This document shows positions 1-8,159 of a stretch of 64,000 bases of DNA, piece after piece; position 1 is the stretch's first letter, and each line of letters opens with the position of its first letter. This DNA is from Levilactobacillus namurensis (lineage in GTDB: Bacteria > Bacillota > Bacilli > Lactobacillales > Lactobacillaceae). The notes below the pieces were generated by a model. The model ran no database searches and had not been told where the DNA came from. It worked only from the letters and a program-made list of their open reading frames with translations. The stretch spans positions 1,364,001 through 1,428,000 of the forward strand of contig NZ_CP134159.1 of the NCBI RefSeq assembly GCF_032197885.1. The letters run 5' to 3'. The position numbers and the translations under genes were made by a program.

Positions 1-1
1 G

Positions 2-874
2 AATTCCGCGGCTGAGTACTTTACCACGGAAATGCTCAAACAACTCAAACGGGCGGGGTACCATACGATTCTGATGAATACTAACCCTAACGCTATCGGC
101 ATCGCTCCGGAATTCTCGGACAAGCAATACGTGGATCCCATCCAATTGGGGGACGTCCTCAACGTGATTCAGGTCGAGCATCCCGATATCGTGATCGTAC
201 CGGGGAACCGGCATTACCTGACGCGGGAGCTGAAGAAACTCGACTTGAACTTGCACGTCTTACCACCGGATCAAGAAACGGGGGAGCCGGCGCCCAAGAT
301 GGCCACGATTGGCGTGAGCCTGTTCGTACATCAGCAGCAAAAAGTGGCTGTCGGGGTCATGGATATGCTGGCACCTGGGATGAACAAGTCGCTCTCCCAA
401 GTCACGGCTTTCCGGATGCCCGCCGAACTACCTAAGGCCAAGCGTAACAATCTGGTCGAGCAGGCCAAGCAAGCCGTTAGCGAACGGCAGTTAACGGGGA
501 TGGTCCAAGTCCTCTTCGCGCCGAAGGGGGATACCAAGCAGCTGGAAGTCGTGGGGGTCCGCCCAACCCGGTTGACCGAAATGGCCTTCTTGAGCAAGGT
601 CACGGGGATCAACTGGGTCCGCATGTTGACCCGGCAGCACATCCAAACACTGGATGCGGCCGAGTTGGCTAAGATTACGGTCGACATTAACAGCACGCGG
701 GTCGCTCTGATGAACGCGGCCTTCCCGTTCCGCCAACTACACGTTTTGAATCGGCCGGGGTCGACCAATCAAGAAGTGGGGGCAACGATTGCGTTTGGGT
801 CCAGTGAAGCGTTGACCTTAAGTAATTTGAGCGATACAGAAGAGTTAGATCAAATTATTAACCGTACGATTTAG
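2..874 (+). CDS. Carbamoyl-phosphate-synthase-large-subunit-like protein, 5' end outside window
   Basis: The frame is open to the left edge, so this is the C-terminal ~291 residues of a longer protein. The first visible part resembles the pre-ATP-grasp region of CarB: a GY-TI-MNTNP stretch, then a segment about a substrate 'SDK-YVDP' and 'PDIVIVPGN'. A later segment (around 'EVVGVRPTRLTEMAFLSKVTGI') lines up with the CarB ATP-grasp block 'EVNPRASRTVPFLSKATGI', but the metal/ATP-binding Glu-x-Asn is replaced by Val-x-Val. No intact glycine-rich ATP loop is seen between the two blocks. I infer a degenerate, probably non-catalytic CPSase relative. It ends just before a strong terminator and converges with rqcH. 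A true pyrimidine or arginine CarB is unlikely because of the short length and the lost residues. Confidence 0.6.
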   Translation, partial: NSAAEYFTTEMLKQLKRAGYHTILMNTNPNAIGIAPEFSDKQYVDPIQLGDVLNVIQVEHPDIVIVPGNRHYLTRELKKLDLNLHVLPPDQETGEPAPKMATIGVSLFVHQQQKVAVGVMDMLAPGMNKSLSQVTAFRMPAELPKAKRNNLVEQAKQAVSERQLTGMVQVLFAPKGDTKQLEVVGVRPTRLTEMAFLSKVTGINWVRMLTRQHIQTLDAAELAKITVDINSTRVALMNAAFPFRQLHVLNRPGSTNQEVGATIAFGSSEALTLSNLSDTEELDQIINRTI

Positions 875-918
875 CACCCATGCGCAACTTCGAAACTTTT
901 AAATTAGTTGTGCTGACC

Positions 919-957
919 AAAAAGGACACCATCAGTCTTCCTGATGGTGTCCTTTTC
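919..957. terminator. Bidirectional rho-independent terminator
   Basis: A 12-bp perfect stem (GGACACCATCAG, 924-935, with its complement at 941-952) has an A run on the left and TTTT on the right. It sits between the convergent CPSase-like gene and rqcH, so it can stop both. Confidence 0.9.
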
Positions 958-974
958 AAACCTGTATCTACCAA

Positions 975-2690
975 TTAAGGGTTGTTTGCCGCTAATTGAT
1001 CAACAATTTTAGCTTCCGGCGTGACGAAAACGGTCTTTTGCCCCGTAAAGATGACAAATCCTGGCTTAGCGCCATTGGGTTTGTGAATCCGTTTAACGGG
1101 CACATAGTCGACCGGTACTGTACTTGAATCCCGTGCCTTGGAGAAGTAGGCTGCTAGGTTCGCCGCCTCTAAAATCGTGTCTTCGCTAGGATCCGCGGCG
1201 TGAATAATCACGTGCGACCCCGGCATGTCTTTAACGTGCAACCAGATGTCCGTCCGCTTGGCCGTGTGCAACGTGAGCTTATCGTTCTGCAGGTTATTCT
1301 TCCCCACGGAAATCTTAGTCCCGTCGCTAGCGGTAAAGCGGTCTGGTTGACTAATCTTCTGTTTTCGCTGTTTCTTGGCCTTCTTCATATGGTCATGGTC
1401 GCGCAGGTAGCCGCCTTGCTTCAGCTCCAACTTAATGTCGATGAGGTCCTTAGGGGCAGCCAGCTCGATTTGGGCCATAATGTTTTCGAAGTAGTCAATG
1501 TTCGCCTTGGTCTGGGCCAGTTGTTCCGTCACGTAAACTACCGCGTTCTTCGCCTTTTGGTACCGTTTGAAGTACTTCTGGGCGTTTTGGTTAGGGGACA
1601 GCTGGTTGGACAACGCAATCTTTAAAGGTTTCTCGTTGTCGTAGAAGTTCGGCAGGCTCACGGACGTTTCGCCTCGTTTGACCTGGTAGAGGTACGTGGT
1701 CAGAACTTCTCCCTTAATCCGGTACTCGTCCGCATTTTCCGTCTCCGCCATGGTCCGTTGCAGCTTCTTGTACTTGTTGCGATTCTTCTTCAGCTCGTTA
1801 CGGACGACCCGAATCAAGACGCTTCCCTGCTGTTGGACCCGGTCACGTTCAGCTTTATCCTGATAGTACGTGTCCAAGAGGCTACTGAGGGTGGTCGCGG
1901 ACTGATTCTGCCCATCCGTGGGGTAAGGGAAGGCGGTAAAGCTGGTCTTGCCCTTCGCCGAGATAGCTAAAGTGGGTTGCGGCGTGTCGAACTTGGCGAA
2001 GAAGGCCGTGAAGTGAGCCGCAACGTCGCCCGGCTCATGCAGGGCCGTAGCGAGGGCTGCCGCCGTATCTTTACCCAATCCTTGATACTGATGTTGCAAC
2101 GTCGTGGCCAAGACGTCGCGGTTAGGGTAGTCCCGAACCGTTTCCGCCAGGTCGGGACGCGGACCCGCAAAGGGGTTATCCAGATCTTGCTTCGGCGGGG
2201 TGATGTACAACGCCCCTGGTAAGAGGAGGCGGTAGCGGTTCTGGTCAGACCCCACGTGTTTAATGGCGTCGAGAATCTTGCCACTACCTTGATCCACTAA
2301 GATGACGTTACTGTGCCGCGCCATGATCTCAATAATCAGGTGGAGTTCTTGCTGGTCTCCCAGTTCGTTACGGGAGGTGAAATGGAGGTGGACCACCCGG
2401 TCATTGGCCGCCTGGGTCACGTCCTTCAGGATGGCCCCCTGCAGGTACTTCCGTAGAATCATCGTAAAGTTCGTGGGTACCGGCGGATTAACGTACGGAA
2501 TGGTCGTAATTTGAATTCGCGCATAGGTTGGGTTCGCAGATAACAGAACGGGGTAGTTATGCCCGTTGGCCCGAATCGTCAGAACGATTTCGTTGGCGTA
2601 GGGCTGATTGATCTTGCTGACTCGGCCCGTTGCCACCGTTTGACTAAGCTCGTGGACCATTGCATGGGTGAAAGAACCGTCAAAGGACAT
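975..2690 (-). CDS. rqcH: RqcH (NFACT family, FbpA/Rqc2 homologue), ribosome quality control factor
   Basis: At 571 residues this has the length and layout of bacterial RqcH, which binds stalled 50S-peptidyl-tRNA and adds C-terminal alanine tails that mark the chain for proteolysis. Visible parts are an NFACT-N domain starting MSFDGSFTHAMV, a long charged coiled coil (roughly 270-430, rich in K/E/Q), and the C-terminal NFACT-R domain with DIWLHVKDMPGSHV at about residue 481. The family was first named fibronectin-binding protein FbpA; the intracellular role is better supported. The ATG has an AAAGGTG ribosome site. It is a single-gene unit with its own promoter (2749-2777) and the shared terminator downstream. 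Nothing is truncated. Confidence 0.93.
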   Translation of the reverse strand: MSFDGSFTHAMVHELSQTVATGRVSKINQPYANEIVLTIRANGHNYPVLLSANPTYARIQITTIPYVNPPVPTNFTMILRKYLQGAILKDVTQAANDRVVHLHFTSRNELGDQQELHLIIEIMARHSNVILVDQGSGKILDAIKHVGSDQNRYRLLLPGALYITPPKQDLDNPFAGPRPDLAETVRDYPNRDVLATTLQHQYQGLGKDTAAALATALHEPGDVAAHFTAFFAKFDTPQPTLAISAKGKTSFTAFPYPTDGQNQSATTLSSLLDTYYQDKAERDRVQQQGSVLIRVVRNELKKNRNKYKKLQRTMAETENADEYRIKGEVLTTYLYQVKRGETSVSLPNFYDNEKPLKIALSNQLSPNQNAQKYFKRYQKAKNAVVYVTEQLAQTKANIDYFENIMAQIELAAPKDLIDIKLELKQGGYLRDHDHMKKAKKQRKQKISQPDRFTASDGTKISVGKNNLQNDKLTLHTAKRTDIWLHVKDMPGSHVIIHAADPSEDTILEAANLAAYFSKARDSSTVPVDYVPVKRIHKPNGAKPGFVIFTGQKTVFVTPEAKIVDQLAANNP

Positions 2691-2748
2691 GGAATCACAC
2701 CTTTCAATTTAAAATTTATCTTCGTTAAAAAAAGACAACACAATTTAA

Positions 2749-2777
2749 ATTATAACGATTGCCCCGGGGATGTGCAA
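2749..2777 (-). promoter_or_regulatory. rqcH promoter (sigma-A type)
   Basis: On the minus strand TTGCAC (2772-2777) and a perfect TATAAT (2749-2754) are separated by 17 bp, about 60 bases upstream of the rqcH ATG. Confidence 0.8.
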
Positions 2778-2809
2778 AGAAGTTTCCTCACGACTTAGGC
2801 AACTGCAAC

Positions 2810-2828
2810 TTGCGAGCGAATCTCGCAA
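2810..2828. promoter_or_regulatory. Inverted repeat, candidate MarR operator
   Basis: A perfect 7-bp inverted repeat, TTGCGAG-N5-CTCGCAA, lies just upstream of the marR promoter and between the divergent rqcH and marR start points. A second short dyad, GCTTG-N7-CAAGC (2834-2850), overlaps the marR -35 region. MarR proteins often repress their own promoters through such sites; assigning it to this MarR is inference. Confidence 0.4.
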
Positions 2829-2835
2829 TTCACGC

Positions 2836-2865
2836 TTGTGACCAGCAAGCATGTCGTTGTATAAT
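2836..2865 (+). promoter_or_regulatory. Promoter of the marR operon
   Basis: TTGTGA (2836-2841), an 18-bp spacer and a perfect TATAAT (2860-2865) stand 22 bases before the marR start. Confidence 0.7.
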
Positions 2866-2887
2866 GCAACTAAAGGAGTGAGGCCCG

Positions 2888-3322
2888 TTGAAATCAAGTT
2901 TAGCAGCGTTAATGACGGTCACTAAGGCCGAACAGACCCTCTTACGCCGGCTGACCAAAGCCCACCATTTGACGGTCGCCGAATGGCAACTGTTGGACCA
3001 TATTGGTGGGGGTGCCAACACCCAAGAGAGTCTCGCCGAAGCAACTCGGCTGGACACCTCTACTTTAAGTCGGCAACTAAAAGGATTGGTGACCAAGGAA
3101 CTGATTAGCAAAAAGGCCGTTGGTCGGGATAAACGGCAGTTGATTTATACCGTGACGGATCAGGGGGCCGTCACCGCTTCGGCGATGAATCGCGATTTCG
3201 AAGACTTAGCCGATCAGATTTTTGAACATTGGTCAGACGATGAACGCAATCTTTTACAGATTCTGTTGAACCGACTCGCTAAAAGCATGGATCGTCAACG
3301 CACCTTTTCAGAACATTCTTAG
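2888..3322 (+). CDS. MarR family transcriptional regulator
   Basis: At 144 residues this is typical of MarR proteins. The winged-helix core is recognisable: 'HLTVAEWQLLDHIGGGANTQ' leads into the recognition helix 'LAEATRLDTSTLSRQLKGLV' (about 55-75) and the wing 'KKAVGRDKRQLIYTVTDQG'. The start is a TTG preceded by AAAGGAGTGAGG. It opens a probable operon with the phosphodiesterase-like gene, whose ribosome site begins at the marR stop codon, and with the broken MFS gene after it. Likely auto-repressed through the inverted repeats at 2810-2850 (inference). The ligand is unknown. Confidence 0.88.
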   Translation: MKSSLAALMTVTKAEQTLLRRLTKAHHLTVAEWQLLDHIGGGANTQESLAEATRLDTSTLSRQLKGLVTKELISKKAVGRDKRQLIYTVTDQGAVTASAMNRDFEDLADQIFEHWSDDERNLLQILLNRLAKSMDRQRTFSEHS

Positions 3323-3338
3323 TAAGGAGTGACTCACC

Positions 3339-4625
3339 ATTCAATCACGTTTAATTGTTATCTCGCTAGACGCTCTAGGGAGTCGAGACCTCGATGAACA
3401 CCTGGACGATTTGCCGAATTTACGCCGACTGCTGGCCACCGGAACCCGGGTCAAGCGGGTGCGGGGCATCTATCCCACACTAACTTATCCCTCCCATACC
3501 ACCATTATCACGGGGCAGTATCCGCGAGAACACGGAATCGTGAACAACACCAAGCGCCAACCCCAACGCCAGTCTCCTGATTGGTATTGGTACCAGCGCG
3601 ATGTTAAAGTCCCAACGCTGTACGACTTAGTTCGGCAGCATCATCAAAAAACTGCTGCCTTTCTATGGCCCGTCACGGCAGGAAGCAAGATTACGTACAA
3701 TCTAGCCGAGATTTTTCCGAACCGCATCTGGACGAACCAGGTTCTGGTATCCCTTAAGGCTAGCAGTCCGGCATTTCTGTTACGCATGAATCAGAAGTAT
3801 GGCCACCTTCGCCGTGGGATTCAACAACCGGAATTAGACGACTTCATCACAGCGTGTGCGGTCGACACGATTACCCATAAGAAACCGCAGTTAACCCTTA
3901 TCCACCTGGTCGACATGGACAGTATGCGTCACCGGTACGGTGTACGGTCACCGCAAGCCATGGCCGCCTTACGCCGCTTGGACAAACGGGTGGGCCAATT
4001 GATCGACGCCACGATCGAAGCGGGGACCTTTGCGGAGACCAACTTTGCGATCCTGGGCGACCACTACCAGATCAACGTGGACCACATGATTCACCTGAAC
4101 CAAGCCTTCGCCCAACGGGGATGGTTAACCGCCACGAAAGAGGGTACGGTGAAGAACGACTGGCACGTCTGGGCCAAGACCTGTGACGGGTGTACCTACG
4201 TCTACACGCGCAACTTTGCGGACAACCAGGCGCTTAAGACCCTGCTGGAACAGACCGAAGGGGTCGAACGGGTCATTTCCGGTGACGCGGCAGCTAGTCG
4301 GGGCGCCGACCCGCAGTGCCAGTGGCTGGTCGAAGCCCAAGCGGGGTATTACTTTACGGATGAGACCCACCGGCCAGCCGTCGTGGAAGCCGTCGACCCT
4401 GAGACCCTGGGGCAACCAGACCGGTACCATGGCGTTCACGGGTATGATCCCGATAAGCCGGATTACTTCACTACCTTGGTACTTGCGGGACCAGCCATTA
4501 AGTCGGGACACGTCATTGACACCGCTGAATTGGTCGATGAAGCGCCAACGTTTGCACACTTGTTAGGTGTTCATTTCCCTGAACCCTTACCAGGGCACGC
4601 GTTAACGGATGCCTTTAAGGATTAG
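3339..4625 (+). CDS. Alkaline phosphatase superfamily protein (nucleotide pyrophosphatase/phosphodiesterase-like), apparent ATT start
   Basis: The product is a type I phosphodiesterase/alkaline phosphatase fold enzyme of 428 residues. The motif LIVISLDALGS holds the first metal-binding Asp (residue 11). YPSHTTIITGQYPREHG carries the nucleophile Thr (about 54), and later come 'HLVDMDSMRHRYG', 'LGDHYQIN' and 'YHGVHGYDP', the remaining metal-ligand region. The start needs care: the first ordinary start codon in frame is a TTG at 3411, which would delete the strand with the metal-binding Asp. The family N-terminus begins exactly at an ATT (3339) with AAGGAG nine bases before it and an in-frame TGA at 3330. 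I therefore place the start at ATT. It follows marR by 16 bases. Substrate unknown. Confidence 0.85.
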   Translation: MQSRLIVISLDALGSRDLDEHLDDLPNLRRLLATGTRVKRVRGIYPTLTYPSHTTIITGQYPREHGIVNNTKRQPQRQSPDWYWYQRDVKVPTLYDLVRQHHQKTAAFLWPVTAGSKITYNLAEIFPNRIWTNQVLVSLKASSPAFLLRMNQKYGHLRRGIQQPELDDFITACAVDTITHKKPQLTLIHLVDMDSMRHRYGVRSPQAMAALRRLDKRVGQLIDATIEAGTFAETNFAILGDHYQINVDHMIHLNQAFAQRGWLTATKEGTVKNDWHVWAKTCDGCTYVYTRNFADNQALKTLLEQTEGVERVISGDAAASRGADPQCQWLVEAQAGYYFTDETHRPAVVEAVDPETLGQPDRYHGVHGYDPDKPDYFTTLVLAGPAIKSGHVIDTAELVDEAPTFAHLLGVHFPEPLPGHALTDAFKD

Positions 4626-4635
4626 GAGTGTGCAC

Positions 4636-5875
4636 ATGAAGTTAAACAAAGAACAGTGGAGTTGGGTCTTCTATGACTGGGCGAACTCCGGCTACGGCAT
4701 TATCGTCACTACGGCGGTATTACCCATTTACTTTAAAACCATCGCGCAAGCCAACGGGGTCACCGCCGCCAACGCCACGGCCTTTTGGGCTATGCCAACA
4801 GTATCGGGACGTTACTGGTCGCCTTACTGGCGCCGTTTCTGGGGGCACTGGCAGATTACCAAGGGTTCAAGAAACGCCTCTTAGTGGGCTTCACCACGCT
4901 GGGGATGTTGATGACGTTAGGCTTAGCGGTGTTGCCTACCACGCAATGGCGCTGGCTACTAGTGATCTACGTGCTATCCGTTTTAGGCTATTCCGGTGGG
5001 AACCTCTTCTACGATAGTTTCTTGACCGACGTGAGTGCCGACAACCAAATGGATAAAATCTCCAGTACGGGTTCGGTTACCTGGGCGGGGTCATTGCGTT
5101 TATCCTGTTCATGGTCCTCGAATTCACCCACGGCTTTGGTCATCTGTCCAGTCTCGCTGTGGCCCGGTGGGGCTTTGCCCTGGCAGCCATCTGGTGGGTC
5201 ATCTTCTTCATCCCGTTAGTCCGTAACGTTCGGCAACGCCACGCGCTGACCACCACGACCCGGCCGTTGCGGCAAAGCTGGTCTCGCGTCTGGCAAACGA
5301 TTCGCCATTTACGGCAACACAAGTACTTAGCCTGGTTTTTGATCGCCTACTTCTGTTACATCGACGGGGTCGACACCATCTTCACCATGGCGACGTCGAT
5401 TGGCCTCGATATCGGGATTACCAGCACGACCCTAATCATGGTGCTTCTGGTGGTTCAACTGGTGGCCTTTCCGTGCTCACTGTTTTACGGGTGGTTAGCC
5501 GCGAAAACCAGTACGCGTACGGGGATTTTAGTGGCCATCGTGGTCTACCTCTTGATCTGCTTGGATGCGTTACGCCTCCACACTGCCGCGGACTTTTGGC
5601 TGTTGGCCGTATTGGTCGGAACCAGTCAGGGTGGTATTCAGGCCCTTTCGCGATCCTACTTCGGTCGAATCGTCCCAAAGGAACGTTCCAGTGAATTCTT
5701 TGGATTCTACAATATCCTGGGTAAATTTTCGGTCGTGCTGGGTCCCATCCTGGTTGGGGTGGTTACCCAAATCACGGGACAATCCCGAATTGGGGCAGCT
5801 TCCTTGTCCATTCTCTTTATTCTCGGGTTAGTTATTTTTGGGACGCTTCCGCACGATGCCACAGACAAATCCTAG
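4636..5875 (+). pseudogene. UMF1-type MFS transporter, two frameshifts
   Basis: Three consecutive reading frames together give one MFS permease of the UMF1 family: it begins MKLNKEQWSWVFYDWANSGY and has about 12 hydrophobic segments. The first break is in a G run at 4787-4789 (TTTTGGGC reads FW then leaves frame; one more G would restore FWGYANSIGTLL). The second is at 5070-5074, where the frame for '...DKISSTG' must slip to continue 'FGYLGGVIAFILF'. Both behave as single-base losses modulo three. Protein-level conservation on both sides is good, so the decay is recent or the breaks are sequencing errors. It lies 10 bases after the phosphodiesterase-like gene in the marR operon, with its own site AGGAGTG. 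Vacuole-effluxer-like transporters of this family have no settled substrate. Confidence 0.82.
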
Positions 5876-5938
5876 TGGTTTCTAGGTTTTTATGGTATTC
5901 TGGTTGTTACAATGAATGAAAGAAGTAGGTGTAAGAAC

Positions 5939-6805
5939 ATGAAGATTGCTGTGGTCACCGATAGTACCAGCTATTTGTCCGCAGAAGAGGTCGAGCGGTA
6001 TCATATCCATGTCGTGCCCATTCCAGTGATCATCGATGGGCGCTCTTATGACGAAGGCGTTGATATCTCCACGGGTGAATTCTACGATTGGTTGCGTAAC
6101 TCCAAGTCTTTTCCAAGTACATCGCAACCGCCATTGGGTGAGATGATCAATCTCTACAACCAATTGGCCGACGAAGGTTACGATACGGTTATCAGTATCC
6201 ACCTTGCCAGCACTATCTCGGGGTTTGTCAATCAACTTAAAAACATCGCACCCACGATTGAAAATATCCGGGTCATCCCGTATGACTCTCAGATTACGGT
6301 CAAGCTAATGGGGTATCTGGCCATTGAAGCTTCGCGGATGGCGGACAAGGGGGCGACCCCCGAAGAGATCATTGCGCGTCTGGACGACTTACGGTCCACG
6401 ATCGGTGAATACTTCGTGGTGGACGACCTCCAAAACCTGGTTCGCGGGGGACGCTTATCCAACGCTTCGGCCTTCATTGGCAGTGTTCTGCGAATCAAAC
6501 CGCTGTTAACGTTTGATGATGACACCCACGAAATCGTGGCCTTTGAGAAAGTCCGGTCACGCAAGAAGGCCTTAGCCCGAGTGGAACAGCTCTTTGTGGA
6601 AGCCCAGGCCAAGGTCGATTATCCGCTGCGGGCCTTAGTGATCGATGCCAACGACCCCGAGGGGGGGCAGAACTGGGCAGATAAAATTTCCGCGCAGTAT
6701 CCTGACCTGCCGATTGAACGGTCCTACTTTGGTCCCGTTATTGGGGCTCACCTAGGGGAAAAAGCATTAGCGCTAGCCTGGTTGAAGGACTACGAACGTG
6801 CTTAG
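5939..6805 (+). CDS. DegV family fatty-acid-binding protein
   Basis: The 288-residue product starts MKIAVVTDSTSYLS, the DegV hallmark DSTS/DSTAD near the N-terminus, followed by VVPIPVIIDGRSYDEGVDI and a TSQPP motif. The central 'VVDDLQNLVRGGRLS' is also typical. DegV proteins (e.g. FakB) bind a fatty acid and present it to the kinase FakA for phosphorylation and entry into phospholipid synthesis. No fakA is in the window. An earlier in-frame ATG at 5912 exists, but AGTAGGTG (5925-5932) points to 5939. It is a single gene ended by the 6851-6886 terminator. Confidence 0.92.
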   Translation: MKIAVVTDSTSYLSAEEVERYHIHVVPIPVIIDGRSYDEGVDISTGEFYDWLRNSKSFPSTSQPPLGEMINLYNQLADEGYDTVISIHLASTISGFVNQLKNIAPTIENIRVIPYDSQITVKLMGYLAIEASRMADKGATPEEIIARLDDLRSTIGEYFVVDDLQNLVRGGRLSNASAFIGSVLRIKPLLTFDDDTHEIVAFEKVRSRKKALARVEQLFVEAQAKVDYPLRALVIDANDPEGGQNWADKISAQYPDLPIERSYFGPVIGAHLGEKALALAWLKDYERA

Positions 6806-6850
6806 TTCCGGTGATCAATGCCATTATCTTATGAAAATTATTCAATTAGT

Positions 6851-6886
6851 CGACGTACCGGAAATTTCCAGTACATCGGCTTTTTT
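6851..6886 (+). terminator. Terminator of the degV-like gene
   Basis: A long imperfect palindrome (GTACCGGAAA / TTTCCAGTAC with flanking CGA...TCG) is followed by GGC and six T. It lies about 45 bases after the DegV stop. Confidence 0.75.
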
Positions 6887-7156
6887 CGCTAGCTTGAAAC
6901 CCCGTCCAGGCAGTGGCTCGACCGGAACTTAAGTGAAATCACTGTTCAAGCGACAATCGTCTTTTGCTTACTGGCGACCGTCTTTCATGACCAATTCTTA
7001 ACTTTTGGTCCCCAGTCTTCAGGCGTATAATTGAGTACGCGGTCGTGTCCTGGACAACAGGGATACGTGGGGGACCGACTGATTGACCCAATGATTCGGT
7101 TCTGCCGACCAGTAAACCTACCCACTTTCATTTTTTTCAACAACGGGGAATCAAAC

Positions 7157-7185
7157 TTGTCTTTTAGTCCGGGGTTCGCTATAAC
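7157..7185 (+). promoter_or_regulatory. Probable promoter of the GtrA-family gene; gap 6887-7240 otherwise without gene
   Basis: TTGTCT (7157-7162), a 17-bp spacer and TATAAC (7180-7185) lie about 55 bases before the GtrA ATG. Further upstream a second -10-like TATAAT (7026-7031) has only a poor -35. Between them is sequence able to fold through GGTC...GACC pairings (about 7041-7079) but with no recognisable RNA family. I see no credible ORF in the gap. Confidence 0.5.
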
Positions 7186-7240
7186 TGCTAATAAGGACGA
7201 TTAGAGGTCGGGATTTTTAACTCAGGGGGATACACACGTA

Positions 7241-7672
7241 ATGAAACGACTCATAAAACTTTTTGATCACTATAAAGACGTCATTGCTTATCTGTTTTTC
7301 GGGGGGATGACGACCCTGGTTAACATGGTGGTCTTCTTCATCACCAACGATTTATGGCACTGGAATTACCAGGTGGGGAACGCCATGGCCTGGTTCCTAT
7401 CGGTGCTCTTTGCTTATTTGACTAACCGGGTGTGGGTCTTCCATTCCCACTTTACAACGTTTCGGGCCTTAGAACAGGAAACCGTTAAGTTCTTTGGCGC
7501 CCGGGCAGCCACGTTGGTGATTGACGCCGGCATCATGTGGATCGGAATCTCTTTGCTTCAGCAAAACGCCATGTTGACCAAGTTGGTCGACCAAGTCGTG
7601 GTGGTCGTTGCCAACTACTTCTTAAGCAAATGGTTCGTCTTCCGTAAGGCGAAGGCCATGGTTAAGGATTAA
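7241..7672 (+). CDS. GtrA family membrane protein
   Basis: The product is 143 residues with four hydrophobic segments: 'VIAYLFFGGMTTLVNMVVFF', 'QVGNAMAWFLSVLFAYLTNRVWVF', 'AATLVIDAGIMWIGISLL' and 'VVVVVANYFLSKWFVFR'. The motifs GGMTTLVN, LTNRVWVF and NYFLSKWFVFR are those of GtrA/DPMS-type proteins, which act in the membrane with glycosyltransferases to move or use lipid-linked sugars in cell-envelope glycosylation. No glycosyltransferase is adjacent. GGGGGAT stands about 10 bases before the ATG. It is monocistronic: its own promoter, and a very strong terminator right after the stop. Confidence 0.9.
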   Translation: MKRLIKLFDHYKDVIAYLFFGGMTTLVNMVVFFITNDLWHWNYQVGNAMAWFLSVLFAYLTNRVWVFHSHFTTFRALEQETVKFFGARAATLVIDAGIMWIGISLLQQNAMLTKLVDQVVVVVANYFLSKWFVFRKAKAMVKD

Positions 7673-7727
7673 TGCTCATCAAAGTGGCGTCTTCCTAGGA
7701 AGACGCCATTTTTGATGAGCATTTTTT
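7672..7727 (+). terminator. Strong terminator after the GtrA gene
   Basis: A two-part stem, ATGCTCATCAAA / TTGATGAGCAT outside and TGGCGTCTTCC / GGAAGACGCCA inside, ends in a T run. Confidence 0.92.
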
Positions 7728-7852
7728 CAACCGTCGTCGGTTCGATTATGGTCTAATTCGCAATTTTTTTAGAAGCGTGCCGAACCCTGCTGGCCGGGGC
7801 ATCCCGGCAACTGATTATCCGCTAGATCAAGGGGCCGACTTCCCAGAATGAC

Positions 7853-7881
7853 TTGCAAGATGTTAAAAGATGTTGTAGGGT
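7853..7881 (+). promoter_or_regulatory. Riboflavin operon promoter
   Basis: TTGCAA (7853-7858), a 17-bp spacer and TAGGGT (7876-7881) put the transcript start near 7889, shortly before the FMN aptamer. Confidence 0.55.
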
Positions 7882-7903
7882 AAAACCTGTTAACTGAATA
7901 GAT

Positions 7904-8034
7904 TTCTTCGGGGCAGGGTGCAATTCCCGACCGACGGTGACAACGGCAATGACCGTTGAAGTCCGTGACCCGCTTCACGCGGTGGACCCAGTGAGAGTCT
8001 GGGACCGACAGTATAGTCTGGATGGGAGAAGAAA
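7904..8034 (+). ncRNA. FMN riboswitch (RFN element)
   Basis: The aptamer consensus is nearly complete. P1 is TTTCTTC pairing with GAAGAAA. In between come GGGGCAGGGTG-AATTCCCGACCG, CGGTGAC, AGTCCGTGACCCGC, a GTGAGA-containing hairpin, and ACCGACAGTATAGTCTGGATGGGAG. It lies in the leader of ribD-ribE-ribBA-ribH. By established knowledge, FMN binding favours the downstream terminator (8118-8148) and shuts off riboflavin synthesis. An ORF frame runs through it from 8022, but that part is leader RNA, not protein. Confidence 0.97.
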
Positions 8035-8117
8035 CAACTGGTTTATTTCACACCGTTAGTGGCGGCTTTTTTGGCGACCACTCACTCGATGGGATCTTAT
8101 TTAGCTTTCAAATTTTT

Positions 8118-8148
8118 GCCCCGCAAATCATTTTGCGGGGCTTTTTTT
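8118..8148 (+). terminator. Riboswitch-controlled terminator of the rib operon
   Basis: A ten-base stem GCCCCGCAAA / TTTGCGGGGC with a TCAT loop is followed by seven T. It stands between the FMN aptamer and ribD and is the expected expression platform. Confidence 0.92.
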
Positions 8149-8159
8149 GTGGGGTGAGT

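Noticed and set aside
3411-4625. TTG start for the phosphodiesterase gene
   Set aside because: Would delete the first beta-strand and the metal-binding Asp, and has no ribosome site.
7026-7136. TATAAT followed by foldable sequence and a T run, considered as a small RNA
   Set aside because: The -35 is poor and no stem lies directly before the T run.
8022-8159. Open frame running through the FMN aptamer into ribD, which would give a 403-residue RibD
   Set aside because: The added residues are aptamer and terminator sequence; RibD homology begins only after 8160.
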